From assembly GCF_016811235.1 (NCBI RefSeq), contig NZ_JAFBID010000049.1, positions 1 through 46,870 on the forward strand: a DNA stretch of 46,870 bases, given 5' to 3'. Both the position numbers and the translations under genes were made by a program. This DNA comes from Microvirga arabica (GTDB taxonomy: Bacteria > Pseudomonadota > Alphaproteobacteria > Rhizobiales > Beijerinckiaceae). This document shows, piece after piece, positions 18,914 to 27,190 of this stretch (its first letter is position 1; each line of letters starts with the position of its first letter). Under the pieces are notes generated by a model. That model saw nothing but the letters and a program-made list of their open reading frames with translations, did not search any database and was not told the DNA's origin.

Positions 18914-19106
18914 CCCTCTTCCTGGCGGAGTCAGGGGTAGTCTAAGGTGAACACGAATCGACCGGCTGTGCTTCGGCATCGAACCTGCGCCGGCAGTTCC
19001 GTTCATGCGTAGACGGTTGACCTCTGCGGCGTTGGAAGGCGCAGCCGGGGATTGATCCAACTTGGCCTGGTCGTCAGGCCGCCAACACGGGAAGGGCAGC
19101 AACGGC

Positions 19107-21674
19107 ATGGCCGGGCTTGGGGAGCGTCACGACCGCAACGGAGAGGGAAAGAGCCTTCTCGTCGGGTCCGCGCGTGCGTCCCTGTCCTTGATGCTGCTCG
19201 CCGGCACCTCCCACGCCGCCCTGGCCGACGACCTGCTGGCGCCCATCACCGAGAAGGCCACCGACCTCCTCGGCTTTCTGCACAGTTTCGACCTGCACAA
19301 CGCCGTCTATTTCGGCCTCTTCATGGGCCTTGTGGCCTTCTCCACCACCACCTCCCTGCTGCTGATGCGCGAGCAGAAGCGCGTGGCGCGAATCGAGCGC
19401 TCCTTGAGGAACGAGATTGCGGCCCTGCGCGGCGCCGATGATCTCGCGGCCCTCCTCATGGGCTCTGAGCGCCAATTGCTCGTCAGCTGGCATGGCCGTG
19501 ACGGGGAACCGCGCTTCCAGGGCGATCCGTCCATCATCGGCGAGAATGCGCCGGCCCAGCGGGCCCTGGCCTTCGGCACTTGGCTGAGCCCCGCCGATGC
19601 GGCGGCCGTGGAAAGCGCTCTCGAGCAGCTCAAGCTGCGGGGTCAGGCCTTCCGCCTCACGGCGCGCTGCACCGGCACCCGGTATATCGACGTGGAAGGC
19701 CGCACCATCGGCGGCCGGGCGATCCTGCGTCTGCGCGACGTGACCGGCGACCGAGCCGAACTCCTGAAGGTTCAAGGCCAGCTGGCGACTGCCCGCAGCG
19801 ATCTGCGCTCCATGACGATGCTGCTCGACGACGTCGCCTATCCTCTCTGGATCCGCGACACGGACGACCGTCTGCTCTGGGCGAACCAGGCCTATCTGCG
19901 CTCGGTCGAAGCCCGCGATCTCGACGATGCCATCGGCCGCTCCCTCGAACTCCTCGGCGCGCCGACCCGCGAGGAGGCGCGGCGCAAGCGGCAATCCGGC
20001 GCCACCTATTCCGGCCGCGTGACGGCGGTGGTCGCCGGCCACCGTGCCGTGCTCGACGTCATTGAGCGCCCGACGGCCGGCGGCAGCGCGGGCATCGCCG
20101 TCGACGTGTCGGAGCTGGAGGCGGTGCGCACCGATCTGCAGCGCCAGATGGACGCCCATGTGCGCACCCTCGATCAGCTGCCCACGGCGGTTGCGATCTT
20201 CGACGGAGCGCAGAATCTCATCTTCAGCAATTCCGCCTATCAGCGCCTCTGGGGCCTCGATGCCGCGTTTCTCGCGTCACGCCCGTCCGACGGCGAGGTT
20301 CTCGACCGCCTGCGCGCGGCGCGCAAGCTGCCCGAGCAGGCGGATTTCCGCGCCTGGAAGAACGATTTCCTGCAAGGCTACCGCTCCGTCGAGCAGCAGG
20401 AGACCTGGTGGCACCTGCCCAACCGGCGGACCCTGCGCGTGGTCGTCAACCCCAATCCGCAAGGCGGCGTGACCTATCTCTTCGACGACGTGAGCGAACG
20501 CTTCGAGCTGGCCTCGCAGGTGCATTCGCTCACCCGCGTGCAGAGCGAGACCCTCGACACCTTGAAGGAAGGCGTTGCGGTGTTCGGCTCGGACGGGCGC
20601 CTCAAGCTGCACAACCGCGCTTTTGCCGACATGTGGAGCCTCGCGGCCGAGATGACGGCCGCGAATCCGCATATCGACACGGTGATCAAGGCCTGCCGTC
20701 CGCTGGCGCCCCGCGACGAACCGTGGATCGATATTCGCGGCGCGGTGGCGGGACTTGCCGACATGCGCATGGGTCTTTCCTGCCGCATCGAGCGGCACGA
20801 CGGCTCGGCGCTCGACTGCACGGCGCAGCCCCTGCCTGACGGTGCAACGCTTCTGAGCTTCACCGACGTGACCGCGAGCGTGAACGTGGAGCGTGCGCTC
20901 ACCGAGCGCAACGATGCGCTGCAGCGCGCGTCGCGCCTGCGCGACGAGTTCGTGCATCACGTGTCGTACGAGCTGCGCTCGCCGCTCACCAACATCATCG
21001 GCTTCACGCAGCTTCTCGGCGACGAGACGGTGGGCGCGCTCAATCCGCGCCAGCGCGATTATGCCGATCACATTATGCGCTCCTCGGCGGCGCTGCTGGC
21101 GATCCTCAACGACATTCTCGATCTCGCGTCGATCGATACGGGCTCGCTCGAACTGTCTCCTGAGATCGTCGACATCCGCTCCACCATCGAGGCCGCCATG
21201 CGCGGGCTGGAGGACCGGCTTGCCGAGTCCTCGCTCAACCTCGTCATCGACACGCCGGACGACATCGGCACGTTTGTCGCCGACGGCAAGCGCGTGCGCC
21301 AGATCCTGTTCAACCTGCTCTCCAATGCGGTCGGCTTCTCCTCCCCCGGCCAGACCATCCGCGTCTCGGCTCGCAAGCGCGGCGGCGAGGTGATCTTCGA
21401 GGTGAAGGACCAGGGCCGCGGCATCCCGCCGGAGGTCAAGGCCCGGGTCTTCGAGCGGTTCGAGAGCCACACGCTCGGCACCCGCCACCGCGGCGTGGGC
21501 CTCGGCCTGTCCATCGTGCGCTCCTTCGTGGAGCTTCACGGCGGGCGCATCGACATCTCGTCCGCGCCGGGCATGGGCACCACCGTCACCTGCATCTTCC
21601 CGAACGAGCGGCACGAGACCCCGTCCGATGGCCGATCCGCGCATTCTGCGCTAACTCCCATTGCAGCCGAGTAG
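19107..21674 (+). CDS. divL: DivL-type cell-cycle kinase homologue with Tyr in the H-box
   Basis: About 855 residues from the ATG at 19107, preceded by GGGAAGGG; an in-frame TTG at 19062 is less likely. Two membrane segments (about 17-39 and 66-87) precede several PAS-like domains (about 255-330, 350-450 and 480-600). The DHp segment reads DEFVHHVSYELRSPLTNIIGF, where Tyr621 occupies the phospho-acceptor position normally held by His. The ATPase domain is intact: NLLSNAVGFSSPG, DQGRGIPPE and RGVGLGLSIVRSF. Tyrosine here is the hallmark of Caulobacter DivL, which works with CckA and DivK to set CtrA activity rather than as an ordinary kinase. Next gene starts eight bases on. Confidence 0.88.
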   Translation: MAGLGERHDRNGEGKSLLVGSARASLSLMLLAGTSHAALADDLLAPITEKATDLLGFLHSFDLHNAVYFGLFMGLVAFSTTTSLLLMREQKRVARIERSLRNEIAALRGADDLAALLMGSERQLLVSWHGRDGEPRFQGDPSIIGENAPAQRALAFGTWLSPADAAAVESALEQLKLRGQAFRLTARCTGTRYIDVEGRTIGGRAILRLRDVTGDRAELLKVQGQLATARSDLRSMTMLLDDVAYPLWIRDTDDRLLWANQAYLRSVEARDLDDAIGRSLELLGAPTREEARRKRQSGATYSGRVTAVVAGHRAVLDVIERPTAGGSAGIAVDVSELEAVRTDLQRQMDAHVRTLDQLPTAVAIFDGAQNLIFSNSAYQRLWGLDAAFLASRPSDGEVLDRLRAARKLPEQADFRAWKNDFLQGYRSVEQQETWWHLPNRRTLRVVVNPNPQGGVTYLFDDVSERFELASQVHSLTRVQSETLDTLKEGVAVFGSDGRLKLHNRAFADMWSLAAEMTAANPHIDTVIKACRPLAPRDEPWIDIRGAVAGLADMRMGLSCRIERHDGSALDCTAQPLPDGATLLSFTDVTASVNVERALTERNDALQRASRLRDEFVHHVSYELRSPLTNIIGFTQLLGDETVGALNPRQRDYADHIMRSSAALLAILNDILDLASIDTGSLELSPEIVDIRSTIEAAMRGLEDRLAESSLNLVIDTPDDIGTFVADGKRVRQILFNLLSNAVGFSSPGQTIRVSARKRGGEVIFEVKDQGRGIPPEVKARVFERFESHTLGTRHRGVGLGLSIVRSFVELHGGRIDISSAPGMGTTVTCIFPNERHETPSDGRSAHSALTPIAAE

Positions 21675-21682
21675 GAACAGCG

Positions 21683-23269
21683 ATGGTGAATGGACCGGCC
21701 CTCATGCCCGAGCAGGATCTTTTACAGGCCGCATGGATCGTCACGCTTCCCGACCACGAGGCGACGGAGCGCTTCGCCCGCATTCTGGCCGAGGAGCTCA
21801 AGCCCGGCGATCTCGTCACCCTCTCGGGTGGTCTCGGGGCTGGCAAGACGACGCTCGCCCGCGCTCTCGTGCGCCTTCTCGCGGGCGATCCGGAGCTCGA
21901 GGTGCCGAGCCCCACCTTCACCCTGATGCAGGTCTATGACGGCCCGCGCAGCCCCATTGTCCACGCGGATTTCTACCGCCTGTCCGGCGGCTACGAGCTG
22001 GTGGAGCTGGGCTGGGACGAGGTGACCGAGAATGCGATCTCGCTTGTCGAGTGGCCGGAGCGGGCCGAAGATGCATTGAAGCCCGAGCATCTCGACATCC
22101 GCCTTGATTTCGCCCCCGGCGGTCAGGGCGAGGGCCGGCTCGTCATGCTCACCGGCACCGGCGCCTTCGCGTCCAGGCTGCAGCGCATGAAGGCCTACCG
22201 CAACCTCGTGGAGCGCTGCGGCTGGGGCGATGCCAGCCGCCAGCCCATGACGGCCGATGCCTCGGTAATCCGCTCCTACGAGCGCCTCGTGAAGCCCGAC
22301 GGCTCGACCGCGCTGCTGATGATCTCGCCGCCGCGCCCGGTCGGGCCCGCCGTGCGGCGCGGCAAGCCCTACACCACCATCGCGAAGCTCGCCGAGACGG
22401 TGAATGCCTTCGTGGCCATGGACAAGGGCCTGCGGGCGCTGGGCTTCAGCGCTCCTTACATCTACGGCGAGGATCTGGAGGCGGGTCTCCTCCTCATCGA
22501 GGATCTCGGCGCCGAGCCCGTGACCGACGAGAACGGGCCGATTCCGGATCGCTACGCGGAAGCCACCCGGCTTCTGGCGCAGCTCCATGGCCAGACCCTG
22601 CCGCAGGTGCTGCCGGTGGCCGAGGGCATCGATCATCCGATCCCGGCCTACGATCTCGAAGCGCTTCTCATCGAGGTGGAGCTGCTGCTCGACTGGTATG
22701 TGCCGCATATCATCGGCACGCAGCTCTCGGGCTCGGTGCGGGCGGAATTCGTCAATCTCTGGACCGAAACCCTGGGCGAGGTCCTCTCCGCGCCGGTGAC
22801 GTGGACCCTGCGCGACTACCACTCGCCCAATCTCATTTGGCTACCGAAGCGCGAAGGCCTGCAGCGGGTCGGGATGATCGACTTCCAGGACGCGGTGCTG
22901 GGCTCGCCGGCCTACGACGTCGCCTCGCTGCTGCAGGATGCGCGCGTGACCGTGCCGCCGGAGCTCGAGCTCAAGCTCATCGGCCTCTATGCCCGCGACC
23001 GGAAGGCCGCCGACCCAAGCTTCGACGTCTCTGCCTTCGCCCGTGCCTACGCCATCATGGCAGGCCAGCGCGCCACCAAGATCCTCGGCATCTTCGCCCG
23101 CCTCGACCGGCGGGACGGCAAGCCGCACTACCTCAAGCACCTGCCGCGGATCGAATCCTACCTCATTCGCAACCTCGCCCATCCGGCTCTGGGGAAGCTC
23201 AAAGGCTGGTACGAGACCCACCTGCCGCGGCTCATCCCGCCCGTGGATGAACCCCCTCCTGAATCCTGA
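21683..23269 (+). CDS. TsaE-AmgK fusion: tRNA t6A ATPase subunit joined to N-acetylmuramate/GlcNAc kinase
   Basis: A 528-residue two-domain protein. Residues 1-155 are TsaE, the ATPase needed for N6-threonylcarbamoyl-adenosine in ANN-reading tRNAs, with Walker A GGLGAGKTT (49-57), VPSPTFTLMQVY and LVEWPERAE. From about residue 170 an aminoglycoside-phosphotransferase-fold kinase begins, with LRDYHSPNLIWLP (catalytic Asp378) and GMIDFQDAVLGSPAYDVASL (metal-binding Asp400). The second half matches AmgK, which phosphorylates MurNAc/GlcNAc at the anomeric carbon. murU follows ten bases later, which strongly supports the AmgK reading. Start at 21683 or 21704 (MPEQD) is possible. The fusion is seen in other Rhizobiales as I recall, but its functional reason is unclear. 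Confidence 0.9.
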   Translation: MVNGPALMPEQDLLQAAWIVTLPDHEATERFARILAEELKPGDLVTLSGGLGAGKTTLARALVRLLAGDPELEVPSPTFTLMQVYDGPRSPIVHADFYRLSGGYELVELGWDEVTENAISLVEWPERAEDALKPEHLDIRLDFAPGGQGEGRLVMLTGTGAFASRLQRMKAYRNLVERCGWGDASRQPMTADASVIRSYERLVKPDGSTALLMISPPRPVGPAVRRGKPYTTIAKLAETVNAFVAMDKGLRALGFSAPYIYGEDLEAGLLLIEDLGAEPVTDENGPIPDRYAEATRLLAQLHGQTLPQVLPVAEGIDHPIPAYDLEALLIEVELLLDWYVPHIIGTQLSGSVRAEFVNLWTETLGEVLSAPVTWTLRDYHSPNLIWLPKREGLQRVGMIDFQDAVLGSPAYDVASLLQDARVTVPPELELKLIGLYARDRKAADPSFDVSAFARAYAIMAGQRATKILGIFARLDRRDGKPHYLKHLPRIESYLIRNLAHPALGKLKGWYETHLPRLIPPVDEPPPES

Positions 23270-23278
23270 GTCAGCCCC

Positions 23279-24013
23279 TTGTCCCAGACCTCGCCGCGCG
23301 CACCCCGTAAAGCCATCGTCCTCGCTGCAGGTCTGGGCAAGCGCATGCTGCCGATCACGGCCACCATGCCGAAACCGCTGGTGAAGGTGGCGGGCCGCAG
23401 CCTGATCGACTTCGCCCTCGACAAGCTGCACGAGGCGGGCGTGGAGACGGTGGTAGTGAACGTCCACCATTTCGCCGACATGCTCGAAGCACACCTGAGC
23501 ACCCGCGAAACACCACGCATCGTCGTCTCCGACGAGCGCAGCGAGCTTCTGGAAACCGGCGGCGGCGTGAAAAAGGCCCTGCCGCTGTTAGGCGATGAAC
23601 CCTTCATCACCTTCAATTCCGACTCGCTCTGGATCGAAGGCAATGAGCCGAATCTGCTACGCTTGGTGCAGGCCTGGGACCCGGACAGGATGGACATCCT
23701 GATGCTCGTGGCACCGTTATCCACAAGCATCGGATTCGAAGGCCGCGGCGATTTTCACCAGGATTCCGACGGCCGTCTGCGCCGCCGCGGCACCGACGAC
23801 AGCGCCCCTTTTGCCTATGCGGGCGTGGCCATCGTGAAGCCGGAACTCGTCCACGGCACGCCCGACGGAGCCTTCTCGGCCAACGCCTTCTACGATCGCG
23901 CCATCGCGAAGGAGCGCCTCTACGGCTTGTGCCTGGAGGGGCAGTGGCTGCATGTTGGAGAGCCGCAGGCCATTGCCGAGGCTGAGCAGTGCCTTGCCGC
24001 CAGCAAGCAGTGA
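23279..24013 (+). CDS. murU: N-acetylmuramate-1-phosphate uridylyltransferase
   Basis: A 244-residue sugar-nucleotide transferase. The opening KAIVLAAGLGKRMLPITATMPK is the NTP_transferase signature (G-rich loop plus Lys), and VVSDERSELLETGGGVKKAL with FITFNSDSLW is characteristic of MurU. It converts MurNAc-1-phosphate and UTP to UDP-MurNAc, bypassing de novo synthesis (and fosfomycin's target MurA). The preceding fused AmgK domain makes its substrate. The start appears to be TTG at 23279; no ATG or GTG is available before the nucleotide-binding loop. addB starts ten bases downstream. Confidence 0.93.
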   Translation: MSQTSPRAPRKAIVLAAGLGKRMLPITATMPKPLVKVAGRSLIDFALDKLHEAGVETVVVNVHHFADMLEAHLSTRETPRIVVSDERSELLETGGGVKKALPLLGDEPFITFNSDSLWIEGNEPNLLRLVQAWDPDRMDILMLVAPLSTSIGFEGRGDFHQDSDGRLRRRGTDDSAPFAYAGVAIVKPELVHGTPDGAFSANAFYDRAIAKERLYGLCLEGQWLHVGEPQAIAEAEQCLAASKQ

Positions 24014-24022
24014 GAGTGTGAG

Positions 24023-27000
24023 GTGCCGAGCGATCCGCGCGTCTTTTCGATCCCTCCAGGGTGCGCCTTCCTGCCGACCCTGGTGGACGCGCTGTTCGAC
24101 GGTCGTCTTGTCGGCCCCTTAACCGACGATCCAGCGGCTCTTGCCGACATCACGATCTATGTTCCCAACCGCCGCGCCACCCGGGCGCTGATCGCGCTGC
24201 TGGCCGAACGGGGCGACGGCCGGGCGCAGCTCCTGCCGCGCATCGTGCCGCTCGGCGAAACCGACGAAGCCGAATTTGAGCTGACAGGACTTGAGGGCAC
24301 GCCGCTGCACGAGGCCGCGAGCCTGAAACCGCCGATCCCGCCCCTGGAGCGCCGCCTCATCCTTACGCGCCTCGTGCAGCGCTGGTCGGCGGAAGTGGAC
24401 CGGGCGCTCTTGCAGATCGGCCCCGAGGTGCCCTTCATGGTGCCGGCCTCTCCGGCCGATGCGGTGAACCTCGCGGGCGATCTCGAGACCCTGATGGATG
24501 CCTTCACCACGGAAGGCATCGACTGGCACGCGCTCGAACTCGCGGTGGATGCCGACTACTCGAAATATTTCGAGATCACCCGCCACTTTGTGCAGATCGC
24601 GAGCGAATACTGGCCCAAAATCCTGGCCGACCGGCAGGCGAGCGACCCGGCCCAGCGGCGCAATGCGCTGCTGGACGCGGAAGCCAAGCGCCTCACCCGC
24701 GAGCGTCCGGAGCATCCGATTATCGTCGCGGGCTCGACTGGCTCGGTGCCGGCGACCGCGAACCTGATGGGCGTGATCGCGCGTCTGCCCAAGGGCGCCA
24801 TCGTGCTGCCCGGCCTCGACACGGATCTCGACGAGGAGAGCTGGTCCACCATCGGCGGACACGGCGATGACGAGAGCGATCCGGTGCACAGCCATCCGCA
24901 GGCCTCGCTCCGCCGTCTGCTCGACAAGCACCTGCGCATTCCACGCTCCACCGTCACCGTTCTCGGCGACGCGCCAGAGGCCGCGAGAGCCCGCAATCAT
25001 CTGCTCTCGGAGGCGCTCCGCCCAGCCGACACCACGGATCGTTGGGCATTGATCTCATCGGAGGACCGTGTCGCCTTGAGCCGCAGCGGCTGCCAGGGCC
25101 TCGCCATCATCGAGGCGGCGGACGAGCGCGAGGAGGCGCTGTCCATCGCCATCGCCTTGCGCGAGACCATTGCTCATCCGGGAAAAACCGCAGCCCTCGT
25201 CACGCCCGATCGCGCTCTTGCCGCGCGCGTGACGGCGGAACTCGCCCGCTGGGGCCTGAGCGTGGAGGATTCCGCCGGCATTCCCCTCTCCGACACCCCA
25301 GCCGGTCGCCTCGCGCGGCTCGCGGCGGAAGCGGCCGCTGATGATTTGCGGCCCGTGCGGCTGCTCGCCCTGCTGGCGCATCCGATGGTGCGTCTGGGTC
25401 TGTCGCGTGAAACCGTCGAGCATGCAGCCAGCGTGCTCGAAATCGGCGTGCTGCGCGGGCCTGCACCCGCGCTCGGCGTTGAGGGCATTCGCGCGGCGCT
25501 CGCTAGCCGCCGCGCCGAGAGTGACCGTCGCGCCCCGCGTCCGGTAAAGCGTCTGACGGAGGCCGATTGGGACCTCGCCGACGAGCTGCTGCAGCGCCTC
25601 GGTTTCGCCTTCGAAACCTTCACGCCTGCCGCTCACGGCGAGGGCAAGCTCGATCTTATGGCCTTGGTGGAGCATCATCGCCGGGCTGTCGAGCTGCTCT
25701 GGACCGGTCCTGACGATGCGCAGGAAGAGCCCGATGCGGATGCTTCCAGGGAAGCGCTCGCGGCGCTCTTCGACGACTTGGAGCATTCCGACATCCGCGC
25801 GGAGGAAGGCCATCCGCTCGCAGGGCGCTTTGTCGATTATCCCACCTTCTTCAATGCGCTCGCCAAGCAGCGTTCTTTAAGCCCGTCGCCGCGCTCCACC
25901 CATCGCCGCCTGAAGATTCTCGGCCTCCTCGAAGCGCGCCTCCTCTCCGTCGACCGTGTGGTGCTCGGCGGATTGGACGAAGGCACCTGGCCTCCGCGCA
26001 CGGTGACGGACGCGTTCCTCAACCGGCCGATGCGCTCGCGCGTCGGCCTGATGCCGCCGGAGCGCCGCATCGGCCAGACCGCGCATGACTTCGTGCAGGC
26101 GCTCGGCACGCACGACGTGGTGATCACCCGCGCCCACAAGCGCGATGGCTCGCCCATGGTGCCCTCGCGCTTCCTGCAGCGCCTCAAGGCCTTCACCGGC
26201 AAGGACACGTGGGAGCAGATGACGAAGGCGGGCGAAATATATCGCCGCTTGGCCCGTACTCTCGACACGCCCGAGCCCGCGCCGCCCCTGCCGCGCCCGC
26301 GGCCGAAGCCCGATCCCGCGCTCTTCCCGCGTTCCTTGAGCGTCACGGAAATCGAGACGCTGGTGCGCGATCCCTACTCGATCTTCGCGCGCCACATCCT
26401 CAAGCTCGATGCGCTCGACGCGATTGCGGTAACACCGAGTGCGGCGGATCGCGGCACGATCATTCACGATGTGCTCGGAACCTTCGCGCAGCAATACCCG
26501 AAGGCCGTGCCGGCACATGCGCAGGAAATCCTGCTCGCGCTCGGCGCCGACGCTTTCGCGGAGATTGCCGAGGCCTATCCCGAACTCTATGCCGAATGGT
26601 GGCCGCGCTTCACGCGGTTGGCCACCGAATTCGTCGTGTGGGAGCAGGCGCGCCGTCCCACGCTTGTCGACGTCTATGCGGAGCGCTCAGGCTCCCTGTC
26701 GATCCCGCTGCCGGACGGCTCGATCTTCAATCTGCGCGCCCGCGCCGATCGCATCGAGCACCGCCGCGACGGCGGGTTCGCCATCATCGATTTCAAGACG
26801 GGCCAACCGCCCGGCGTCAAGGAAGTCTATGCCGGCTTTTCGCCGCAGCTGACGCTGGAAGCCATGATGCTGATGAAGGGCGCCTTCAAGGGACTGCCCA
26901 AGGCGAAGGACACGCCGGACCTCATCTACGTGCATACGACCGGCGGGCGCGAGCCGATCAAGCCGCGCGAGATCGGACCGTCGGGCAAGGAAACCCGTCC

Positions 27001-27190
27001 TGTCGCGGAGATCGTGGAAGAGCATCGCCGCCGCTTCGAAGGGATGATCGTGCGCTACGCCAAGGGCGAGGCTGCCTATCTCTCGCGGCCCTTTCCGAAA
27101 TATGCCCGGCGCTTCTCGGAATACGATCATCTGGCGCGGGTGAAGGAATGGTCGCTTGCCAGCGCCGGCGGCGGTGAGGGCTTCGAATGA
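24023..27190 (+). CDS. addB: Double-strand break repair protein AddB
   Basis: A 1055-residue subunit of the alphaproteobacterial AddAB helicase-nuclease, which resects DNA ends for RecA-dependent repair. Start is GTG at 24023, behind GAGAGTGTGAG. The N-terminal half is an inactivated UvrD-like helicase fold (IYVPNRRATRALIALL; YPTFFNALAKQRS). The C-terminal part is a RecB-like PD-(D/E)XK nuclease with SVTEIETLVRDPYSIFA, RGTIIHDVLGTF and catalytic GGFAIIDFKTGQ. Its stop overlaps the addA start in ATGA (27187-27190), so the two are translated together. Confidence 0.95.
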   Translation: MPSDPRVFSIPPGCAFLPTLVDALFDGRLVGPLTDDPAALADITIYVPNRRATRALIALLAERGDGRAQLLPRIVPLGETDEAEFELTGLEGTPLHEAASLKPPIPPLERRLILTRLVQRWSAEVDRALLQIGPEVPFMVPASPADAVNLAGDLETLMDAFTTEGIDWHALELAVDADYSKYFEITRHFVQIASEYWPKILADRQASDPAQRRNALLDAEAKRLTRERPEHPIIVAGSTGSVPATANLMGVIARLPKGAIVLPGLDTDLDEESWSTIGGHGDDESDPVHSHPQASLRRLLDKHLRIPRSTVTVLGDAPEAARARNHLLSEALRPADTTDRWALISSEDRVALSRSGCQGLAIIEAADEREEALSIAIALRETIAHPGKTAALVTPDRALAARVTAELARWGLSVEDSAGIPLSDTPAGRLARLAAEAAADDLRPVRLLALLAHPMVRLGLSRETVEHAASVLEIGVLRGPAPALGVEGIRAALASRRAESDRRAPRPVKRLTEADWDLADELLQRLGFAFETFTPAAHGEGKLDLMALVEHHRRAVELLWTGPDDAQEEPDADASREALAALFDDLEHSDIRAEEGHPLAGRFVDYPTFFNALAKQRSLSPSPRSTHRRLKILGLLEARLLSVDRVVLGGLDEGTWPPRTVTDAFLNRPMRSRVGLMPPERRIGQTAHDFVQALGTHDVVITRAHKRDGSPMVPSRFLQRLKAFTGKDTWEQMTKAGEIYRRLARTLDTPEPAPPLPRPRPKPDPALFPRSLSVTEIETLVRDPYSIFARHILKLDALDAIAVTPSAADRGTIIHDVLGTFAQQYPKAVPAHAQEILLALGADAFAEIAEAYPELYAEWWPRFTRLATEFVVWEQARRPTLVDVYAERSGSLSIPLPDGSIFNLRARADRIEHRRDGGFAIIDFKTGQPPGVKEVYAGFSPQLTLEAMMLMKGAFKGLPKAKDTPDLIYVHTTGGREPIKPREIGPSGKETRPVAEIVEEHRRRFEGMIVRYAKGEAAYLSRPFPKYARRFSEYDHLARVKEWSLASAGGGEGFE

